Assembly (NCBI RefSeq): GCF_900113945.1
Contig: NZ_FORG01000003.1
Coordinates: 248,001-312,000 of the forward strand
Direction of reading: 5' to 3'
DNA from: Xenorhabdus mauleonii
GTDB taxonomy: Bacteria > Pseudomonadota > Gammaproteobacteria > Enterobacterales > Enterobacteriaceae
DNA length: 64,000 nt
Position numbers and translations under genes: made by a program. The notes beneath the pieces were generated by a model. That model was given only the letters and a program-made list of their open reading frames with translations. It was not told where the DNA came from and searched no databases. Shown one piece after another: positions 12,469 through 24,263 of this stretch. Every line of letters begins with the position of its first letter. Within the stretch, counting starts at the first letter, position 1.

Positions 12469-13806
12469 TTAACCTATTTTTTTCACGGCATCAGCAATGC
12501 GGTGTGCCAGTGCAGTGACCAATTCTTCGTCTTCGCCTTCAACCATGACACGAATCAATGGCTCTGTACCCGATTTACGCAATAAAACACGACCGCGCCC
12601 ATCCAATTCAGTCTCAACAGATTTAACGGCTTCAAGTACTGATTCAGATTGCAAAGGATCTGTCTTGCCCGCAAAGCGAACATTAACCAAGATCTGCGGC
12701 AACAATTTCATTCCGCTGCACAGGTCATGCAAGCTCATATTATTGCGTACCATTGCACTCAGCACTTGCAATCCGGCAACAATGCCGTCACCCGTTGTCG
12801 TTTTATCCAGTAAAATTACGTGGCCTGAGTTTTCAGCGCCCAAACGCCAGCCTTTTTCCTGCAATTTTTCCAGCACATAGCGATCACCCACTTTCGCTCG
12901 CTCAAATGGAATACCGAGCTGTTTCAACGCTAATTCCAGCCCCATATTACTCATCAATGTGCCGACAGCACCGCCGCGCAATTGCCCTTGTCTCAATGCT
13001 TCACGCGCAATGATGTAGAGGATTTGGTCACCATCGACCTTGTGGCCCAGATGGTCAACCATAATGATGCGATCACCATCGCCATCAAATGCCAGGCCTA
13101 CGTCCGCCTGCTCTTCCAGTACGCGCTCTTGCAATAGACGGACATCTGTTGCGCCGCACTCTTCATTGATGTTAATGCCATTTGGTTCACAACCGATGGT
13201 AATAACATTTGCGCCCAACTCTCTGAGAACATTTGGCGCAATGTGGTAAGTCGCCCCATTGGCGCAATCCAGTACAATTTTCAGCCCATTGAGGTTCTGC
13301 TCGCTGGGGAAAGTACCTTTACAAAATTCAATGTAGCGGCCTGCTGCATCGACGATACGATTGGCACGGCCCAATTCAGCCGATTCGACGCAGGTCAATG
13401 GTTTTTCCATTTCGGCTTCAATTGCTTCTTCAACATCATCAGGCAGCTTTGTCCCATCAATGGAGAAAAATTTAATGCCGTTGTCATAGTAAGGATTATG
13501 GGATGCGGAGATAACAATTCCGGCTTCTGCGCGGAAAGTACGTGTCAGATATGCCACAGCAGGTGTCGGCATTGGCCCCGTGAAAGAGGCAGATAAACCC
13601 GCCGCCGCCAGCCCAGCTTCCAATGCAGATTCCAGCATATAACCTGAAATTCGAGTATCTTTACCAATGATAATTTTGCGAGAACCATGGCGCGCCAGTA
13701 CTTTTCCCGCAGCCCAACCCAGTTTCAATACGAAGTCTGGGGTAATTGGGGTATTACCTACCTTGCCACGTATACCATCAGTACCAAAATATTTACGGTT
13801 ACTCAT
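12469..13806 (-). CDS. glmM: phosphoglucosamine mutase
   Basis: Converts glucosamine-6-phosphate to glucosamine-1-phosphate for UDP-GlcNAc, peptidoglycan and LPS synthesis. 445 residues, as in E. coli. The phosphoserine motif [10 protein letters not shown] has its active Ser at residue 102. The metal loop DGDGDR (about 241-246), the sugar-binding GAENSGH and the phosphate-binding [12 protein letters not shown] are all present. Follows folP, as in E. coli folP-glmM. Confidence 0.98.
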   Translation of the reverse strand: MSNRKYFGTDGIRGKVGNTPITPDFVLKLGWAAGKVLARHGSRKIIIGKDTRISGYMLESALEAGLAAAGLSASFTGPMPTPAVAYLTRTFRAEAGIVISASHNPYYDNGIKFFSIDGTKLPDDVEEAIEAEMEKPLTCVESAELGRANRIVDAAGRYIEFCKGTFPSEQNLNGLKIVLDCANGATYHIAPNVLRELGANVITIGCEPNGININEECGATDVRLLQERVLEEQADVGLAFDGDGDRIIMVDHLGHKVDGDQILYIIAREALRQGQLRGGAVGTLMSNMGLELALKQLGIPFERAKVGDRYVLEKLQEKGWRLGAENSGHVILLDKTTTGDGIVAGLQVLSAMVRNNMSLHDLCSGMKLLPQILVNVRFAGKTDPLQSESVLEAVKSVETELDGRGRVLLRKSGTEPLIRVMVEGEDEELVTALAHRIADAVKKIG

Positions 13807-13889
13807 AAATTTCTTTTTCCTTTGCTGAACTTATTCTTTGCTTACGGCATGCTTTTTCTGGCATCGTATTTTAGGCGGACAATGTTTTT

Positions 13890-14735
13890 TTAGAGAACAA
13901 TGTTTTTTTGAGAAGACAAAGTTGCCTGTACAATTTTCATTGCCTGAACGGTTTCTTTTACATCATGCACGCGGATAATCTGAGCTCCTTGCATGGCTGC
14001 AATCACAGCACAAGCAACGCTTCCGGCTACTCGCTCTTTCGGTGGAACGTTAATCAATTGACCGATCATAGATTTACGTGACATTCCCGCCAAAATAGGC
14101 AATCCCAAGTCATGGAATTCTTGCAGATGAGCCAATAGCTGGTAATTATGCGATAAGTTCTTACCAAAACCGAATCCAGGATCAAGGATCAGGTTATTTT
14201 TTGTGATACCCGCGGCAACGCAAAGCTCTATTTGCTGTATCAGGAATGCCTTAACTTCAGTCAAAACATCATCATAGTCAGGCTCGGCCTGCATTGTACG
14301 AGGTTGTCCCTGCATATGCATCAAACAAATTGGCAATCCAGTCTGTGCCGCAGCAGTGAGAGCCCCCGGTTCCTGTAATGCACGGATGTCGTTAATAATA
14401 TGCGCTCCGGCATTGGCGGATTCACGAATCACAGCAGCCTTGGATGTATCCACAGAAACCCAGGCATCAAAACGCTGTGTCAGTGCCTCAATCACGGGAA
14501 CAACGCGATCCAGCTCTTCCTGATCACTCACATCATCTGCACCTGGACGTGTTGATTCGCCCCCCACATCAATAATCGTTGCCCCTTCCTCGATCATTTT
14601 AGCTGCGTGCCTTAACGCTGTATCAAAGGTGTTATAGGTTCCACCATCAGAGAAAGAATCGGGGGTAACGTTCAAAATTCCCATCACTTGTGGGAAGGAA
14701 AGGTCGAGGACACTGCCTCTGACTGTCAGTTTCAT
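13890..14735 (-). CDS. folP: dihydropteroate synthase
   Basis: Condenses p-aminobenzoate with hydroxymethyldihydropterin diphosphate in folate synthesis; the sulfonamide target. 281 residues against 282 in E. coli. Motifs are MGILNVTPDSFSDGG (about 18-32), DVGGESTRPGA (57-67), LMHMQGQPRTM, DPGFGFGK and GMSRKSMIG. The last five codons and the stop fall in an 18-bp imperfect tandem duplication (13879-13914), so the C-terminus ends in KNIVL. Lies between ftsH and glmM. Confidence 0.97.
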   Translation of the reverse strand: MKLTVRGSVLDLSFPQVMGILNVTPDSFSDGGTYNTFDTALRHAAKMIEEGATIIDVGGESTRPGADDVSDQEELDRVVPVIEALTQRFDAWVSVDTSKAAVIRESANAGAHIINDIRALQEPGALTAAAQTGLPICLMHMQGQPRTMQAEPDYDDVLTEVKAFLIQQIELCVAAGITKNNLILDPGFGFGKNLSHNYQLLAHLQEFHDLGLPILAGMSRKSMIGQLINVPPKERVAGSVACAVIAAMQGAQIIRVHDVKETVQAMKIVQATLSSQKNIVL

Positions 14736-14756
14736 CGTTTAGGGTGCCTTAATGTC

Positions 14757-14783
14757 AAAACCCCAGGCGAACCTGGGGTTTTA
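14757..14783 (-). terminator. hairpin between ftsH and folP
   Basis: Perfect stem AAAACCCCAGG/CCTGGGGTTTT with a CGAA-type loop, T-rich on both sides. It lies after the ftsH stop and 25 bases before folP, so it acts as terminator or attenuator. Confidence 0.75.
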
Positions 14784-14856
14784 GAGTACAGTCTTTCAAG
14801 AGACTCAGAACCGCCATTAATAACGGTTCTGTATTTGAATAGCCTGATTAACTACA

Positions 14857-16767
14857 TTATGCAGTTGGATTATCATCCGCAGGTTTCACAGTCTGTTTCG
14901 GTGATGATGGAGTTTGACGGTTATTGCTATTGCCACCGTTACTATCGCCTTCCCAACCTGCTGGTGGACGCACAGTTACGCGGTTCATCAGGTCATCAAT
15001 TTGTGGGGCATCAATAGTTTCATACTTCATCAACGCGTCTTTCATTGCGTGAAGAATATCCATGTTATCCGTCAGGATCTGGCGAGCACGGATATAGTTG
15101 CGATCAATGAGAGCTTTCACTTCCTGATCAATTAAGCGAGCTGTATCTTCAGACATATGCTTCGCTTTAGCCACTGAACGACCGAGGAAAACTTCACCCT
15201 CTTCTTCTGCGTACAGCAATGGCCCCAGTTTTTCTGAGAAGCCCCACTGCGTTACCATGTTACGTGCAATGGATGTTGCCACTTTAATGTCGTTAGACGC
15301 GCCTGTAGAAACATTATCTACACCATAGATAATTTCTTCCGCCAAACGCCCGCCGTATAAAGTTGAAATCTGGCTTTCCAGTTTCTGGCGGCTTGCGCTG
15401 ATTTGATCGCCTTCCGGCAAGAAGAAAGTTACACCCAATGCGCGGCCACGAGGAATAATAGTGACCTTGTGAACCGGGTCGTGTTCTGGAACCAAACGAC
15501 CGATGATCGCGTGCCCAGCTTCATGATATGCGGTGGATTCTTTCTGTTCCTCCGTCATTACCATTGAGCGGCGTTCCGCACCCATCATGATCTTATCTTT
15601 GGCTTTTTCGAACTCAACCATAGAAACAACGCGCTTGTTGCCACGTGCAGCAAACAGAGCCGCTTCATTCACCAAGTTAGCTAAATCCGCGCCGGAGAAG
15701 CCAGGTGTACCACGGGCAATGATAGATGCATCGATATCAGTATCCAGAGGGATACGGCGCATGTGGACTTTCAGGATCTGTTCGCGGCCACGAACATCAG
15801 GCAGACCAACAACAACTTGACGGTCAAAACGGCCTGGACGCAGTAATGCAGGATCCAGAACATCAGGGCGGTTGGTTGCTGCAATAACGATGATACCTTC
15901 GTTACCTTCGAAACCATCCATCTCAACCAGCATCTGGTTCAGGGTTTGTTCACGTTCATCATGACCACCACCGAGACCAGCGCCACGCTGACGGCCTACC
16001 GCATCGATTTCGTCAATAAAGATAATGCAAGGTGCTGCTTTCTTAGCCTGTTCGAACATATCACGAACGCGGGAAGCACCCACACCAACAAACATTTCAA
16101 CGAAGTCAGAACCGGATATGGTGAAGAACGGGACTTTCGCTTCACCTGCAATAGCTTTCGCCAGCAACGTTTTACCGGTACCTGGAGGACCAACCATTAA
16201 GATACCTTTCGGGATCTTGCCGCCCAATTTTTGGAAACGGCCTGGCTCGCGCAGATATTCAACCAATTCACCGACTTCTTCTTTTGCTTCGTCACAGCCA
16301 GCAACATCGGCAAACGTGGTTTTGATCTGATCTTCGGTTAACATTCGGGCTTTGCTTTTGCCGAAAGACATCGCCCCTTTACCGCCACCACCTTGCATTT
16401 GGCGCATAAAGAAGATCCAGACGCCGATCAGCAGTAGCATTGGGAACCATGAAATAAAGAGGGTCGCCAACAGGCCTTGTTGCTCTGGTGGTTCACCAAC
16501 AACTTTTACCTGTTTATTGAGCAGGGTATCCAGCAGCTTTTCATCCTGAATCGGCATATAAGTGCTGTATTTTCCACCGTTGTCTTTCTTAGTGAAATCA
16601 ATGTCACGACCCGAAATACGTACTTCGCTTACTTGATTCTGCGATATCTCATTGATGAAATTAGAGTAATCCACCCTACGACCGCTAGAATCGCTGGGAC
16701 CGAAGCTCTGGAACAATAACATCAAGACAACTGCGATGACTAACCAGAGAATCAGGTTTTTCGCCAT
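14857..16767 (-). CDS. ftsH: ATP-dependent zinc metalloprotease FtsH
   Basis: Hexameric inner-membrane protease that removes misassembled membrane proteins and regulators such as LpxC and sigma-32. 636 residues from the ATG at 16767 ([16 protein letters not shown]); an upstream TTG would add three residues. Two membrane segments (about 5-24 and 97-117) flank a periplasmic domain. Then come Walker A GPPGTGKT (about 191), Walker [10 protein letters not shown], the SRH, and the zinc motif HEAGH (about 414). Its modulators HflK and HflC are encoded at 52918-55154. It follows rlmE. Confidence 0.98.
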   Translation of the reverse strand: MAKNLILWLVIAVVLMLLFQSFGPSDSSGRRVDYSNFINEISQNQVSEVRISGRDIDFTKKDNGGKYSTYMPIQDEKLLDTLLNKQVKVVGEPPEQQGLLATLFISWFPMLLLIGVWIFFMRQMQGGGGKGAMSFGKSKARMLTEDQIKTTFADVAGCDEAKEEVGELVEYLREPGRFQKLGGKIPKGILMVGPPGTGKTLLAKAIAGEAKVPFFTISGSDFVEMFVGVGASRVRDMFEQAKKAAPCIIFIDEIDAVGRQRGAGLGGGHDEREQTLNQMLVEMDGFEGNEGIIVIAATNRPDVLDPALLRPGRFDRQVVVGLPDVRGREQILKVHMRRIPLDTDIDASIIARGTPGFSGADLANLVNEAALFAARGNKRVVSMVEFEKAKDKIMMGAERRSMVMTEEQKESTAYHEAGHAIIGRLVPEHDPVHKVTIIPRGRALGVTFFLPEGDQISASRQKLESQISTLYGGRLAEEIIYGVDNVSTGASNDIKVATSIARNMVTQWGFSEKLGPLLYAEEEGEVFLGRSVAKAKHMSEDTARLIDQEVKALIDRNYIRARQILTDNMDILHAMKDALMKYETIDAPQIDDLMNRVTVRPPAGWEGDSNGGNSNNRQTPSSPKQTVKPADDNPTA

Positions 16768-16824
16768 GTCACTCAAGGGATTAACCTCATATTACAACTG
16801 TGTTAACAAATAGTAGTCAGGGTA

Positions 16825-17454
16825 CTATACTTTCAGCCCTGTCGCTACAATGTATACTTCACGTGATCGTGCCCGCGAAGCTTCTGGTTTACGAACTTTT
16901 ATCTTCGTAAAAAGGGAGCGAATTTCCCTCAGGTACTCATCAAAGCCCTCTCCCTGAAACACTTTGACGATAAAACTACCCCCAGGGGCCAGCACATCAC
17001 GACACATATCCAACGCTAACTCAACCAGATACATGGATCGGGGAATATCGACCGCGGGGGTCCCACTCATATTGGGAGCCATATCCGACATGACGACCTG
17101 GACTTTATTATCACCAACTCTTTCAAGCAATGTTTTCAATACAAGCTCATCACGAAAATCCCCTTGAAGGAAATCGACCCCAACTATCGGATCCATTGGT
17201 AAAAGATCACAAGCAATAATTCGCCCGTTATTACCAATCTGACTGACTACGTATTGAGACCACCCACCCGGGGCAGCGCCTAAATCAACAACGGTCATGC
17301 CCGGTTTAAAGATTTTGTCGCTTTGCTGTATCTCATCAAGTTTAAACCAAGCGCGAGAGCGAAGCCCTTTTTTCTGCGCCTGAAGAACATATTTATCACT
17401 AAAATGTTCTTGTAACCAGCGACTTGAGCTTGCTGAGCGTTTTTTATTGGCCAT
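16825..17454 (-). CDS. rlmE: 23S rRNA 2'-O-ribose U2552 methyltransferase RlmE (RrmJ/FtsJ)
   Basis: Heat-shock methyltransferase acting on the 50S subunit. 209 residues from the ATG at 17454, equal to E. coli. GGAAAG lies a few bases upstream, so the four-codon longer frame is not used. The SAM motif [15 protein letters not shown] (about 56-70), the catalytic Lys near [14 protein letters not shown], an Asp in [11 protein letters not shown] and a Lys in [13 protein letters not shown] form the K-D-K-E type site. Upstream partner of ftsH and divergent from yhbY. Confidence 0.97.
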   Translation of the reverse strand: MANKKRSASSSRWLQEHFSDKYVLQAQKKGLRSRAWFKLDEIQQSDKIFKPGMTVVDLGAAPGGWSQYVVSQIGNNGRIIACDLLPMDPIVGVDFLQGDFRDELVLKTLLERVGDNKVQVVMSDMAPNMSGTPAVDIPRSMYLVELALDMCRDVLAPGGSFIVKVFQGEGFDEYLREIRSLFTKIKVRKPEASRARSREVYIVATGLKV

Positions 17455-17588
17455 TGTTCTTTCCAATTATACTAATTCGAGAACCTTATTTTTGCGTTCT
17501 CTCATCAAACCACACCACACTTTTATGGTGATAGATATGAGATGGCGGTAGAATACGTCGTTTTCAATCCCAATTAAGCAAAAAAACG

Positions 17589-17882
17589 ATGACTCTTAAC
17601 AAGAAACAAGTCCAATATCTGAAAAGCCTTGCTCATTCACTAAAGCCTGTCGTTATGATAGGCAACAACGGTCTGACCGAAGGTGTATTGGCTGAAATCG
17701 AACAAACTCTTTCACATCACGAGCTTATCAAAGTCAAAGTTGCAGGCGAAGACCGTGAAATCAAAACTTTGATCGCGGAAGCGATTGTTCGTGAAACTGG
17801 TGCACATAATGTGCAAATCATTGGAAAAATGCTCGTTCTCTACCGTCCATCACAAGAGCGCAAAATTAGTCTACCTAAATAA
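17589..17882 (+). CDS. yhbY: ribosome assembly RNA-binding protein YhbY (CRM domain)
   Basis: 97 residues, one CRM domain throughout. The GxxG RNA-binding loop is GNNG (about 26-29) after the KPVVMI strand. E. coli YhbY associates with pre-50S particles. Divergent from rlmE as in E. coli, and convergent with greA across a shared terminator. Confidence 0.95.
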   Translation: MTLNKKQVQYLKSLAHSLKPVVMIGNNGLTEGVLAEIEQTLSHHELIKVKVAGEDREIKTLIAEAIVRETGAHNVQIIGKMLVLYRPSQERKISLPK

Positions 17883-17927
17883 CCTCGGCATACTTATACA
17901 AAAATGCCATATCTATTTTACCTTGAT

Positions 17928-17953
17928 AAAAAAGGCCAAATTTGGCCTTTTTT
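17928..17953. terminator. bidirectional terminator shared by yhbY and greA
   Basis: Perfect 13-bp inverted repeat made of AAAAAAGGCCAAA and its complement. It gives a hairpin with a T run on either strand, between two converging genes. Confidence 0.9.
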
Positions 17954-17996
17954 CATATCAACCAATGAGTGGAATGGCTGATGACCATGGTATTTG

Positions 17997-18473
17997 TTAA
18001 ATATAATCCACGCTCAATACTTCGTATTCCACTTGGCCGCCAGGCGTGGCAATCACGACAACATCATCCACTTCTTTACCAATCAATCCACGAGCAATCG
18101 GTGAGTTAACAGAAAGAAGGTTTTCTTTGATGTTCGCTTCGTCGTCACCCACGATACGGTAAGTTTGCTCTTCATCTGAGTCAACATTCATTACCTTTAC
18201 CGTTGCCCCGAAAATAACCCGACCATTATTGGTCATTTTCGTCACATCAATCACCTGTGCATTAGAAAGTTTAGCCTCAATTTCCTGAATGCGGCCTTCA
18301 CAGAAACCCTGTTGCTCACGAGCGGCATGATATTCTGCGTTCTCTTTCAAATCACCATGCTCACGCGCATCAGCGATTGCAGTAATAATCTGAGGGCGAC
18401 GTACATTTTTCAAATATTCTAATTCTTCGCGCAATTTATCCGCGCCACGTACCGTCATCGGAATTTGTTTCAT
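17997..18473 (-). CDS. greA: transcription elongation factor GreA
   Basis: Stimulates cleavage of backtracked RNA by RNA polymerase. 158 residues, as in E. coli. The N-terminal antiparallel coiled coil (1-75) carries the acidic tip in [20 protein letters not shown]-type sequence with Asp and Glu near residues 41-44. The FKBP-like C-terminal domain (80-158) ends in YEVLSVDYI. Divergent from dacB, as in E. coli. Confidence 0.97.
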   Translation of the reverse strand: MKQIPMTVRGADKLREELEYLKNVRRPQIITAIADAREHGDLKENAEYHAAREQQGFCEGRIQEIEAKLSNAQVIDVTKMTNNGRVIFGATVKVMNVDSDEEQTYRIVGDDEANIKENLLSVNSPIARGLIGKEVDDVVVIATPGGQVEYEVLSVDYI

Positions 18474-18749
18474 TTATCAAACCTCTAAATCAATCCTAAG
18501 CCCAAAACCACATCTTCCTGATTTTTTTGCAATAACAGCACAATGAGCACACCTTATCAGGCGGGCTTCCAGACAATAAAAGGAGTGTAAACTCAGCATT
18601 ACCTGAAGTTCACGTACATATTTCACCTGCTAATCTATCATTCTAACGTAGAGTTGATGATGGATCATCGTTTACTTTTCCCTGAATTGCACCTTAGTAT
18701 TATTAATACAAATATTCTTGAAATCCATCCACCTTCATACGCGAGAACT

Positions 18750-20198
18750 ATGGCTCTTTTAAAAATTACCAGCAGAATAGCTTGTATGCTCAGTTTGAGC
18801 CTGAGCATTTCCAGTGTAAATGCCTCTTCAATTGAAGAAATTGGCCAACATTTACCTACGGGAACGAGTTTTTCATTTATTGCCCAAAAAGTTGGCTCAA
18901 ACAGCCCTATTCTTGATTATCAAGGACATAAACTGGCGCTACCGGCCAGCACGCAAAAAGTTGTGACCGCCTTGGCAGCTTTGCTTCAGCTTGGTAAGGA
19001 CTACCATTTTGTAACAACACTGGAAAGTGACGCGAATGTCTTAGATGGCACATTAGAAGGTAATTTAACCGCACGTTTTGTCGGCGACCCTATGCTGACA
19101 CGTACCCAGTTGCGCAGTATGGTTGAAAAATTGAAGCAATCTGGCATAGAGCAGATTGATGGCGATCTCATCATTGATACTTCTATCTTCGCCAGCCATG
19201 ATAAAGCACCGGGATGGGTATGGAATGACATGACCCAGTGTTTTAGTTCCCCACCTACTGCTGCCATTGTTGATAAAAACTGTTTTTCAGTTTCACTGCA
19301 TAGCGCAGAACAACCCAACGAAATGGCATTTGTTCGAGTGCCCTCTTTTTACCCTGTCAGTGTATTCAGTGAAGTAAAGACATTGGCCAAAGGCTCTGCG
19401 GAAGCAAAATACTGTGAGCTTGATGTTACGGTTGGTGATTTAAATCGATATACCCTTACCGGCTGCATGGTACAGCGCGATGATTCATTCCCATTAGCTT
19501 TCGCCATTCAGAATGGTGCCAGTTATGCGGGCAATATTCTGAAAAATGAACTGCGTATTGCAGGCATTGAATTAAAAGGCCATATAAGACGCCAAGCTAC
19601 CCCCCAGCATCCGCAAAAAATCCTCGCATTGAACCAATCAGTGCCACTGGATAATATGCTGAAAATCATGCTGAAAAAGTCAGATAATATGATTGCCGAT
19701 ACGATTTTCCGTACCCTCGGCCATCGCTATTATAACGTTCCGGGTACATGGCGTACTGGCTCTGATGCGGTTCGTCAGATTTTGAGGCAGAAAGCCGGCA
19801 TTAATTTAGGTAACACGGTGATGGTGGATGGCTCCGGCCTTTCACGCCACAATCTCATTTCACCCACAACCATGATGGAAATATTACAATTTATTGCCCA
19901 GCATGATAATGAATTGGATTTTATTTCAATGCTGCCCCAATCAGGACATGACGGCACCTTAACTTACCGCCCAGGTCTGCATGAAGCCGGCCTTGATGGC
20001 AAAGTATTTGCCAAAACAGGCTCGTTGCAGGGCGTTTATAATCTTGCAGGGTTTATGACTGCAGCCAGCGGGCAGAAAATTGCTTTCGTCCAATTTGTTT
20101 CCGCTTATTCTATCGTTCCTGAAGATTTCCGAACCCGTCGTGTTCCTCTGACCCGCTTCGAAAATAATTTATATAAATCATTATATAAAAATAATTAA
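18750..20198 (+). CDS. dacB: D-alanyl-D-alanine carboxypeptidase/endopeptidase PBP4
   Basis: Periplasmic class C penicillin-binding protein that trims stem peptides and cuts cross-links. 482 residues from the ATG at 18750 (E. coli 477). The longer frame lacks a signal peptide at its start, while this start gives a typical one (about 1-25, cut after VNA). The catalytic triad motifs are SxxK at Ser67 (PASTQK), SxN in KKSDN and KTG in FAKTGSLQG. The large insertion typical of PBP4 lies between them. Divergent from greA. Confidence 0.96.
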   Translation: MALLKITSRIACMLSLSLSISSVNASSIEEIGQHLPTGTSFSFIAQKVGSNSPILDYQGHKLALPASTQKVVTALAALLQLGKDYHFVTTLESDANVLDGTLEGNLTARFVGDPMLTRTQLRSMVEKLKQSGIEQIDGDLIIDTSIFASHDKAPGWVWNDMTQCFSSPPTAAIVDKNCFSVSLHSAEQPNEMAFVRVPSFYPVSVFSEVKTLAKGSAEAKYCELDVTVGDLNRYTLTGCMVQRDDSFPLAFAIQNGASYAGNILKNELRIAGIELKGHIRRQATPQHPQKILALNQSVPLDNMLKIMLKKSDNMIADTIFRTLGHRYYNVPGTWRTGSDAVRQILRQKAGINLGNTVMVDGSGLSRHNLISPTTMMEILQFIAQHDNELDFISMLPQSGHDGTLTYRPGLHEAGLDGKVFAKTGSLQGVYNLAGFMTAASGQKIAFVQFVSAYSIVPEDFRTRRVPLTRFENNLYKSLYKNN

Positions 20199-20217
20199 TC
20201 AGAAATGATTAGATAAC

Positions 20218-20245
20218 AAAAGGGCGCTATCTTGAGCGCCCTTTT
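20218..20245. terminator. bidirectional terminator between dacB and obgE
   Basis: Perfect stem AAAAGGGCGCT/AGCGCCCTTTT with loop ATCTTG. T-rich in both directions, between convergent genes. Confidence 0.92.
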
Positions 20246-20268
20246 ATCATATTCGATGTTTTTACAGG

Positions 20269-21561
<1,293 letters not shown>

Positions 21562-21570
21562 TCAAAAAAC

Positions 21571-21828
<258 letters not shown>

Positions 21829-21848
21829 TTATCTGCTCTCCTAAGATC

Positions 21849-22157
21849 TTAAGCGATGCCAGTGATTTTAACATCAGTGAACCACTGACGGTGGCCCTGC
21901 TGCTTACGGCTGTGTTTACGACGACGAAACTTAACAATTTTAATTTTCTCGCCACGACCGTGAGCAACAACTTCAGCTTTAACTTTAACGCCTTCAACTA
22001 CTGGAGCGCCGATTTTGATGTCTTCGCCATTAGCGACCATCAGTACCTGGTCAAACTCAACAGTTTCACCTGTTGCGATGTCCAGTTTTTCCAAGCGAAT
22101 AGTTTGACCTTCGCTTACTCGGTGTTGTTTACCACCACTTTGGAAAACCGCGTACAT
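21849..22157 (-). CDS. rplU: 50S ribosomal protein L21
   Basis: 102 residues from the ATG at 22157 ([14 protein letters not shown]). GGAG lies six bases upstream. The longer frame adds 12 residues not seen in the family. It binds 23S rRNA domain I together with L20. The C-terminus ([19 protein letters not shown]) is the usual basic tail. Divergent from ispB. Confidence 0.97.
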   Translation of the reverse strand: MYAVFQSGGKQHRVSEGQTIRLEKLDIATGETVEFDQVLMVANGEDIKIGAPVVEGVKVKAEVVAHGRGEKIKIVKFRRRKHSRKQQGHRQWFTDVKITGIA

Positions 22158-22407
22158 ATAAACTCCGCTTTCCGCGCACCCCCTAAAATTCATCCAGAGT
22201 GCGCTATAAAATATTCACAATAGGGCGCGAATTCTACGCAAAAACCACTTGGAAGACAAGTGCAGAATTAGAACAGATGAGAAAAAAACGGAGTTTTTCG
22301 ATTGTCATTTATTTAAGCTGTTTTTCAAGTACAATCGATACATCGTAATATCTGTTGATATGCTAATTTAATGAGCACTGCTCTGAATCAGAGTTAAAAG
22401 CCAAAAC

Positions 22408-23379
22408 ATGAATTTAGAATCGATAATAAAACTTACCGCTGACGATATGGCCGCGGTTAATGAAACCATTCTTAACCAATTAAATTCGGATGTTGCGCTA
22501 ATCAATCAACTCGGCTACTACATTATTAGTGGCGGTGGTAAACGTATTCGCCCGATGATTGCGGTACTGGCGGGTAAAGCGCTTCATTGTGACAGTGAAA
22601 AACACGTCAAAGTTGCGGCATTGATTGAGTTTATCCACACCGCAACATTACTGCATGACGATGTCGTTGATGAATCTGACATGCGTCGCGGCAAGGAAAC
22701 AGCCAACGCTATTTATGGTAATGCTGCCAGCGTTCTCGTTGGTGATTTTATCTATACGCGCTCATTTCAAATGATGACAGATCTTGATTCCATGCGCGTA
22801 TTGAAACTGATGTCTGACGCAACAAATGTCATTGCTGAAGGTGAAGTGATGCAGTTGATGAACTGTAATGATCCTGACATTTCAGAAGACGATTATATGC
22901 GGGTCATTTACAGTAAGACAGCTCGCCTGTTTGAAGTTGCCGCCCATTCAGCAGCCATTCTGGCCAGTGCCTCTACCGAGCAAGAAATCGCCCTGCGCGA
23001 CTACGGCCGCTACCTTGGCACTGCATTCCAATTAATCGATGATCTGCTGGATTATGATTCTGATAACAACACGCTCGGCAAGAACACAGGGGATGACCTG
23101 AACGAAGGCAAGCCAACGCTGCCGCTCCTGCATGCCATGAACCACGGTACCCCCGAGCAATCTGCATTAATACGCAATGCCATTGAGAAAGGAAACGGCC
23201 GCCATTTACTGGATACCGTACTGGCAACAATGAAACAGTGTGGTTCGCTTGAATACACCCGCCAACGGGCGGAGGAAGAAGCCGATAAAGCTATTTCAGC
23301 GTTGCAAGTGTTGGATGATTCTCCATATAAGGCGGCCTTGGTTGGTTTGGCCCATGTCGCGGTACAACGACTTTCTTGA
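22408..23379 (+). CDS. ispB: octaprenyl diphosphate synthase
   Basis: Extends farnesyl diphosphate to the C40 side chain of ubiquinone and menaquinone. 323 residues, as in E. coli. First aspartate motif LLHDDVVDESDMRRG (about 80-94) and second LIDDLLDYDSD (about 212-222) bind Mg-diphosphate. GGGKRIRP binds isopentenyl diphosphate. Divergent from rplU. In E. coli the next genes are sfsB and murA; here two Mu-repressor-like genes lie between ispB and sfsB, and murA is absent. Confidence 0.97.
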   Translation: MNLESIIKLTADDMAAVNETILNQLNSDVALINQLGYYIISGGGKRIRPMIAVLAGKALHCDSEKHVKVAALIEFIHTATLLHDDVVDESDMRRGKETANAIYGNAASVLVGDFIYTRSFQMMTDLDSMRVLKLMSDATNVIAEGEVMQLMNCNDPDISEDDYMRVIYSKTARLFEVAAHSAAILASASTEQEIALRDYGRYLGTAFQLIDDLLDYDSDNNTLGKNTGDDLNEGKPTLPLLHAMNHGTPEQSALIRNAIEKGNGRHLLDTVLATMKQCGSLEYTRQRAEEEADKAISALQVLDDSPYKAALVGLAHVAVQRLS

Positions 23380-23390
23380 GCGACGCCAAT

Positions 23391-23427
23391 CGGTATCCCA
23401 GATAATTCAATCTGGGATACCGTTTTT
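23391..23427 (+). terminator. ispB terminator, overlapping the 3' end of the facing gene
   Basis: Perfect 12-bp stem CGGTATCCCAGA/TCTGGGATACCG (23391-23422) with an 8-base loop and TTTTTATTTT after it. The stop codon of the minus-strand regulator at 23407 lies in the loop, so one arm of the hairpin also codes for that protein's last residues (GIPD). Confidence 0.92.
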
Positions 23428-23802
23428 ATTTTCAATATCTTTAATTTCAATATCTTGAATTCCGACGTATTGAACAAGACTGGACAGCCCTTTTCTCAAG
23501 ATAAATTTTACCATTCGTTCCCTCTCAGATTTGGTTAGCTGATAATAAGCCTCCACCCAAATCATAAATGGGTCCTGTCGTTTATTCCGGTAGTATTCAA
23601 CTGAGCTTTCGCTGACTGTCAGGACATTCAAAACTTCTTCAGGCAAACTGCTGACATTATATTCGAGTGCTTTCCCTTGTACCCCACGCTTACGGCGTTG
23701 TTCCCAACCTTCGCGTCTTGCCATCAGGTTCACTCCTTGGGGAGATGATGGCAGCCCTGCGAGGCCGATGAGTTCCTTTGCAGAATACCATTCTTTTTTC
23801 AT
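23407..23802 (-). CDS. Mu c-repressor-like DNA-binding protein (paralogue 1)
   Basis: 131 residues. The N-terminal 70 residues match the Mu-type winged-helix domain of the phage Mu repressor c and MuA (GLPSSPQGVN, REGWEQRRKRGVQGKALEY). The middle (LTKSERERMVKFILRKGLSS) resembles the Mu c segment after its DNA-binding domain. No ClpX-type valine-rich tail is visible. It is paralogous to the next gene upstream, with the same MKKEWY start. The last 20 residues contain a 15-bp in-frame tandem duplication (DIE-K units) and run into the ispB terminator. RBS is GAGCAAGAG-like. A repressor role is inferred from the family; the target is unknown. Confidence 0.75.
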   Translation of the reverse strand: MKKEWYSAKELIGLAGLPSSPQGVNLMARREGWEQRRKRGVQGKALEYNVSSLPEEVLNVLTVSESSVEYYRNKRQDPFMIWVEAYYQLTKSERERMVKFILRKGLSSLVQYVGIQDIEIKDIENKNGIPD

Positions 23803-23835
23803 CTCTTGCTCCTCGCTTTGTATCAGGACAGTGAA

Positions 23836-23868
23836 GAGAAAGCCAAATATTGGACATTTGGCTTTTCA
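23836..23868 (-). terminator. terminator between the two Mu c-like genes
   Basis: Perfect 10-bp stem AAAGCCAAAT/ATTTGGCTTT (23839-23865), loop ATTGGAC, with TCTCTTC after it on the minus strand. It lies just after the upstream paralogue, so the two genes may be only partly co-transcribed. Confidence 0.7.
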
Positions 23869-23877
23869 AAAGCTGCC

Positions 23878-24225
23878 TTAGGTTGCTGTGATTTTTTCCA
23901 AAAAACTTCTTATTCCATCACGCAATATCACTTCGGTAATTACCTCCTTTTCTTCCTCTGTCAGTAAATTAAATGCACTCACCCAAATAGAGAGAGGATC
24001 TTGTTTCTGAACCTGATATTCTGGTGACATTTCATGAAGTTCTAAAGCCGCCAAAGTTGATTCTGGAAAACAAGAATAATGGTATTCAATTGCCCTGCCT
24101 TGAACACCCGTTCGTTTTTGCCTCAACCATTCTTCACGTTTTGCCCTGGCATTAACTCCTTGTGGTGATCTAGGTAACTCGCCTACACCGGTCAACTCCA
24201 TTGCCGTATACCACTCTTTTTTCAT
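23878..24225 (-). CDS. Mu c-repressor-like DNA-binding protein (paralogue 2)
   Basis: 115 residues with the same architecture as its neighbour: MKKEWYTAMELTGVGELPRS, REEWLRQKRTGVQGRAIEY in the Mu-type DNA-binding domain (about 1-65), then a helical segment (IWVSAFNLLTEEEKEVITEV and IRDG-type end). It lacks the C-terminal extension of paralogue 1. Two diverged copies in tandem point to an old duplication. It is the gene nearest to the AT-rich divergent region shared with sfsB and is the likely first gene of the leftward transcript. Its function is inferred from homology to Mu c only. Confidence 0.75.
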   Translation of the reverse strand: MKKEWYTAMELTGVGELPRSPQGVNARAKREEWLRQKRTGVQGRAIEYHYSCFPESTLAALELHEMSPEYQVQKQDPLSIWVSAFNLLTEEEKEVITEVILRDGIRSFLEKITAT

Positions 24226-24263
24226 AATGTTTCTCTATTTTTGTAACCAAGTTCAAAAAAGAA

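Noticed and set aside
23407-24225. Toxin-antitoxin pair
   Set aside because: The two genes are paralogues of the same DNA-binding family, so neither looks like a toxin.
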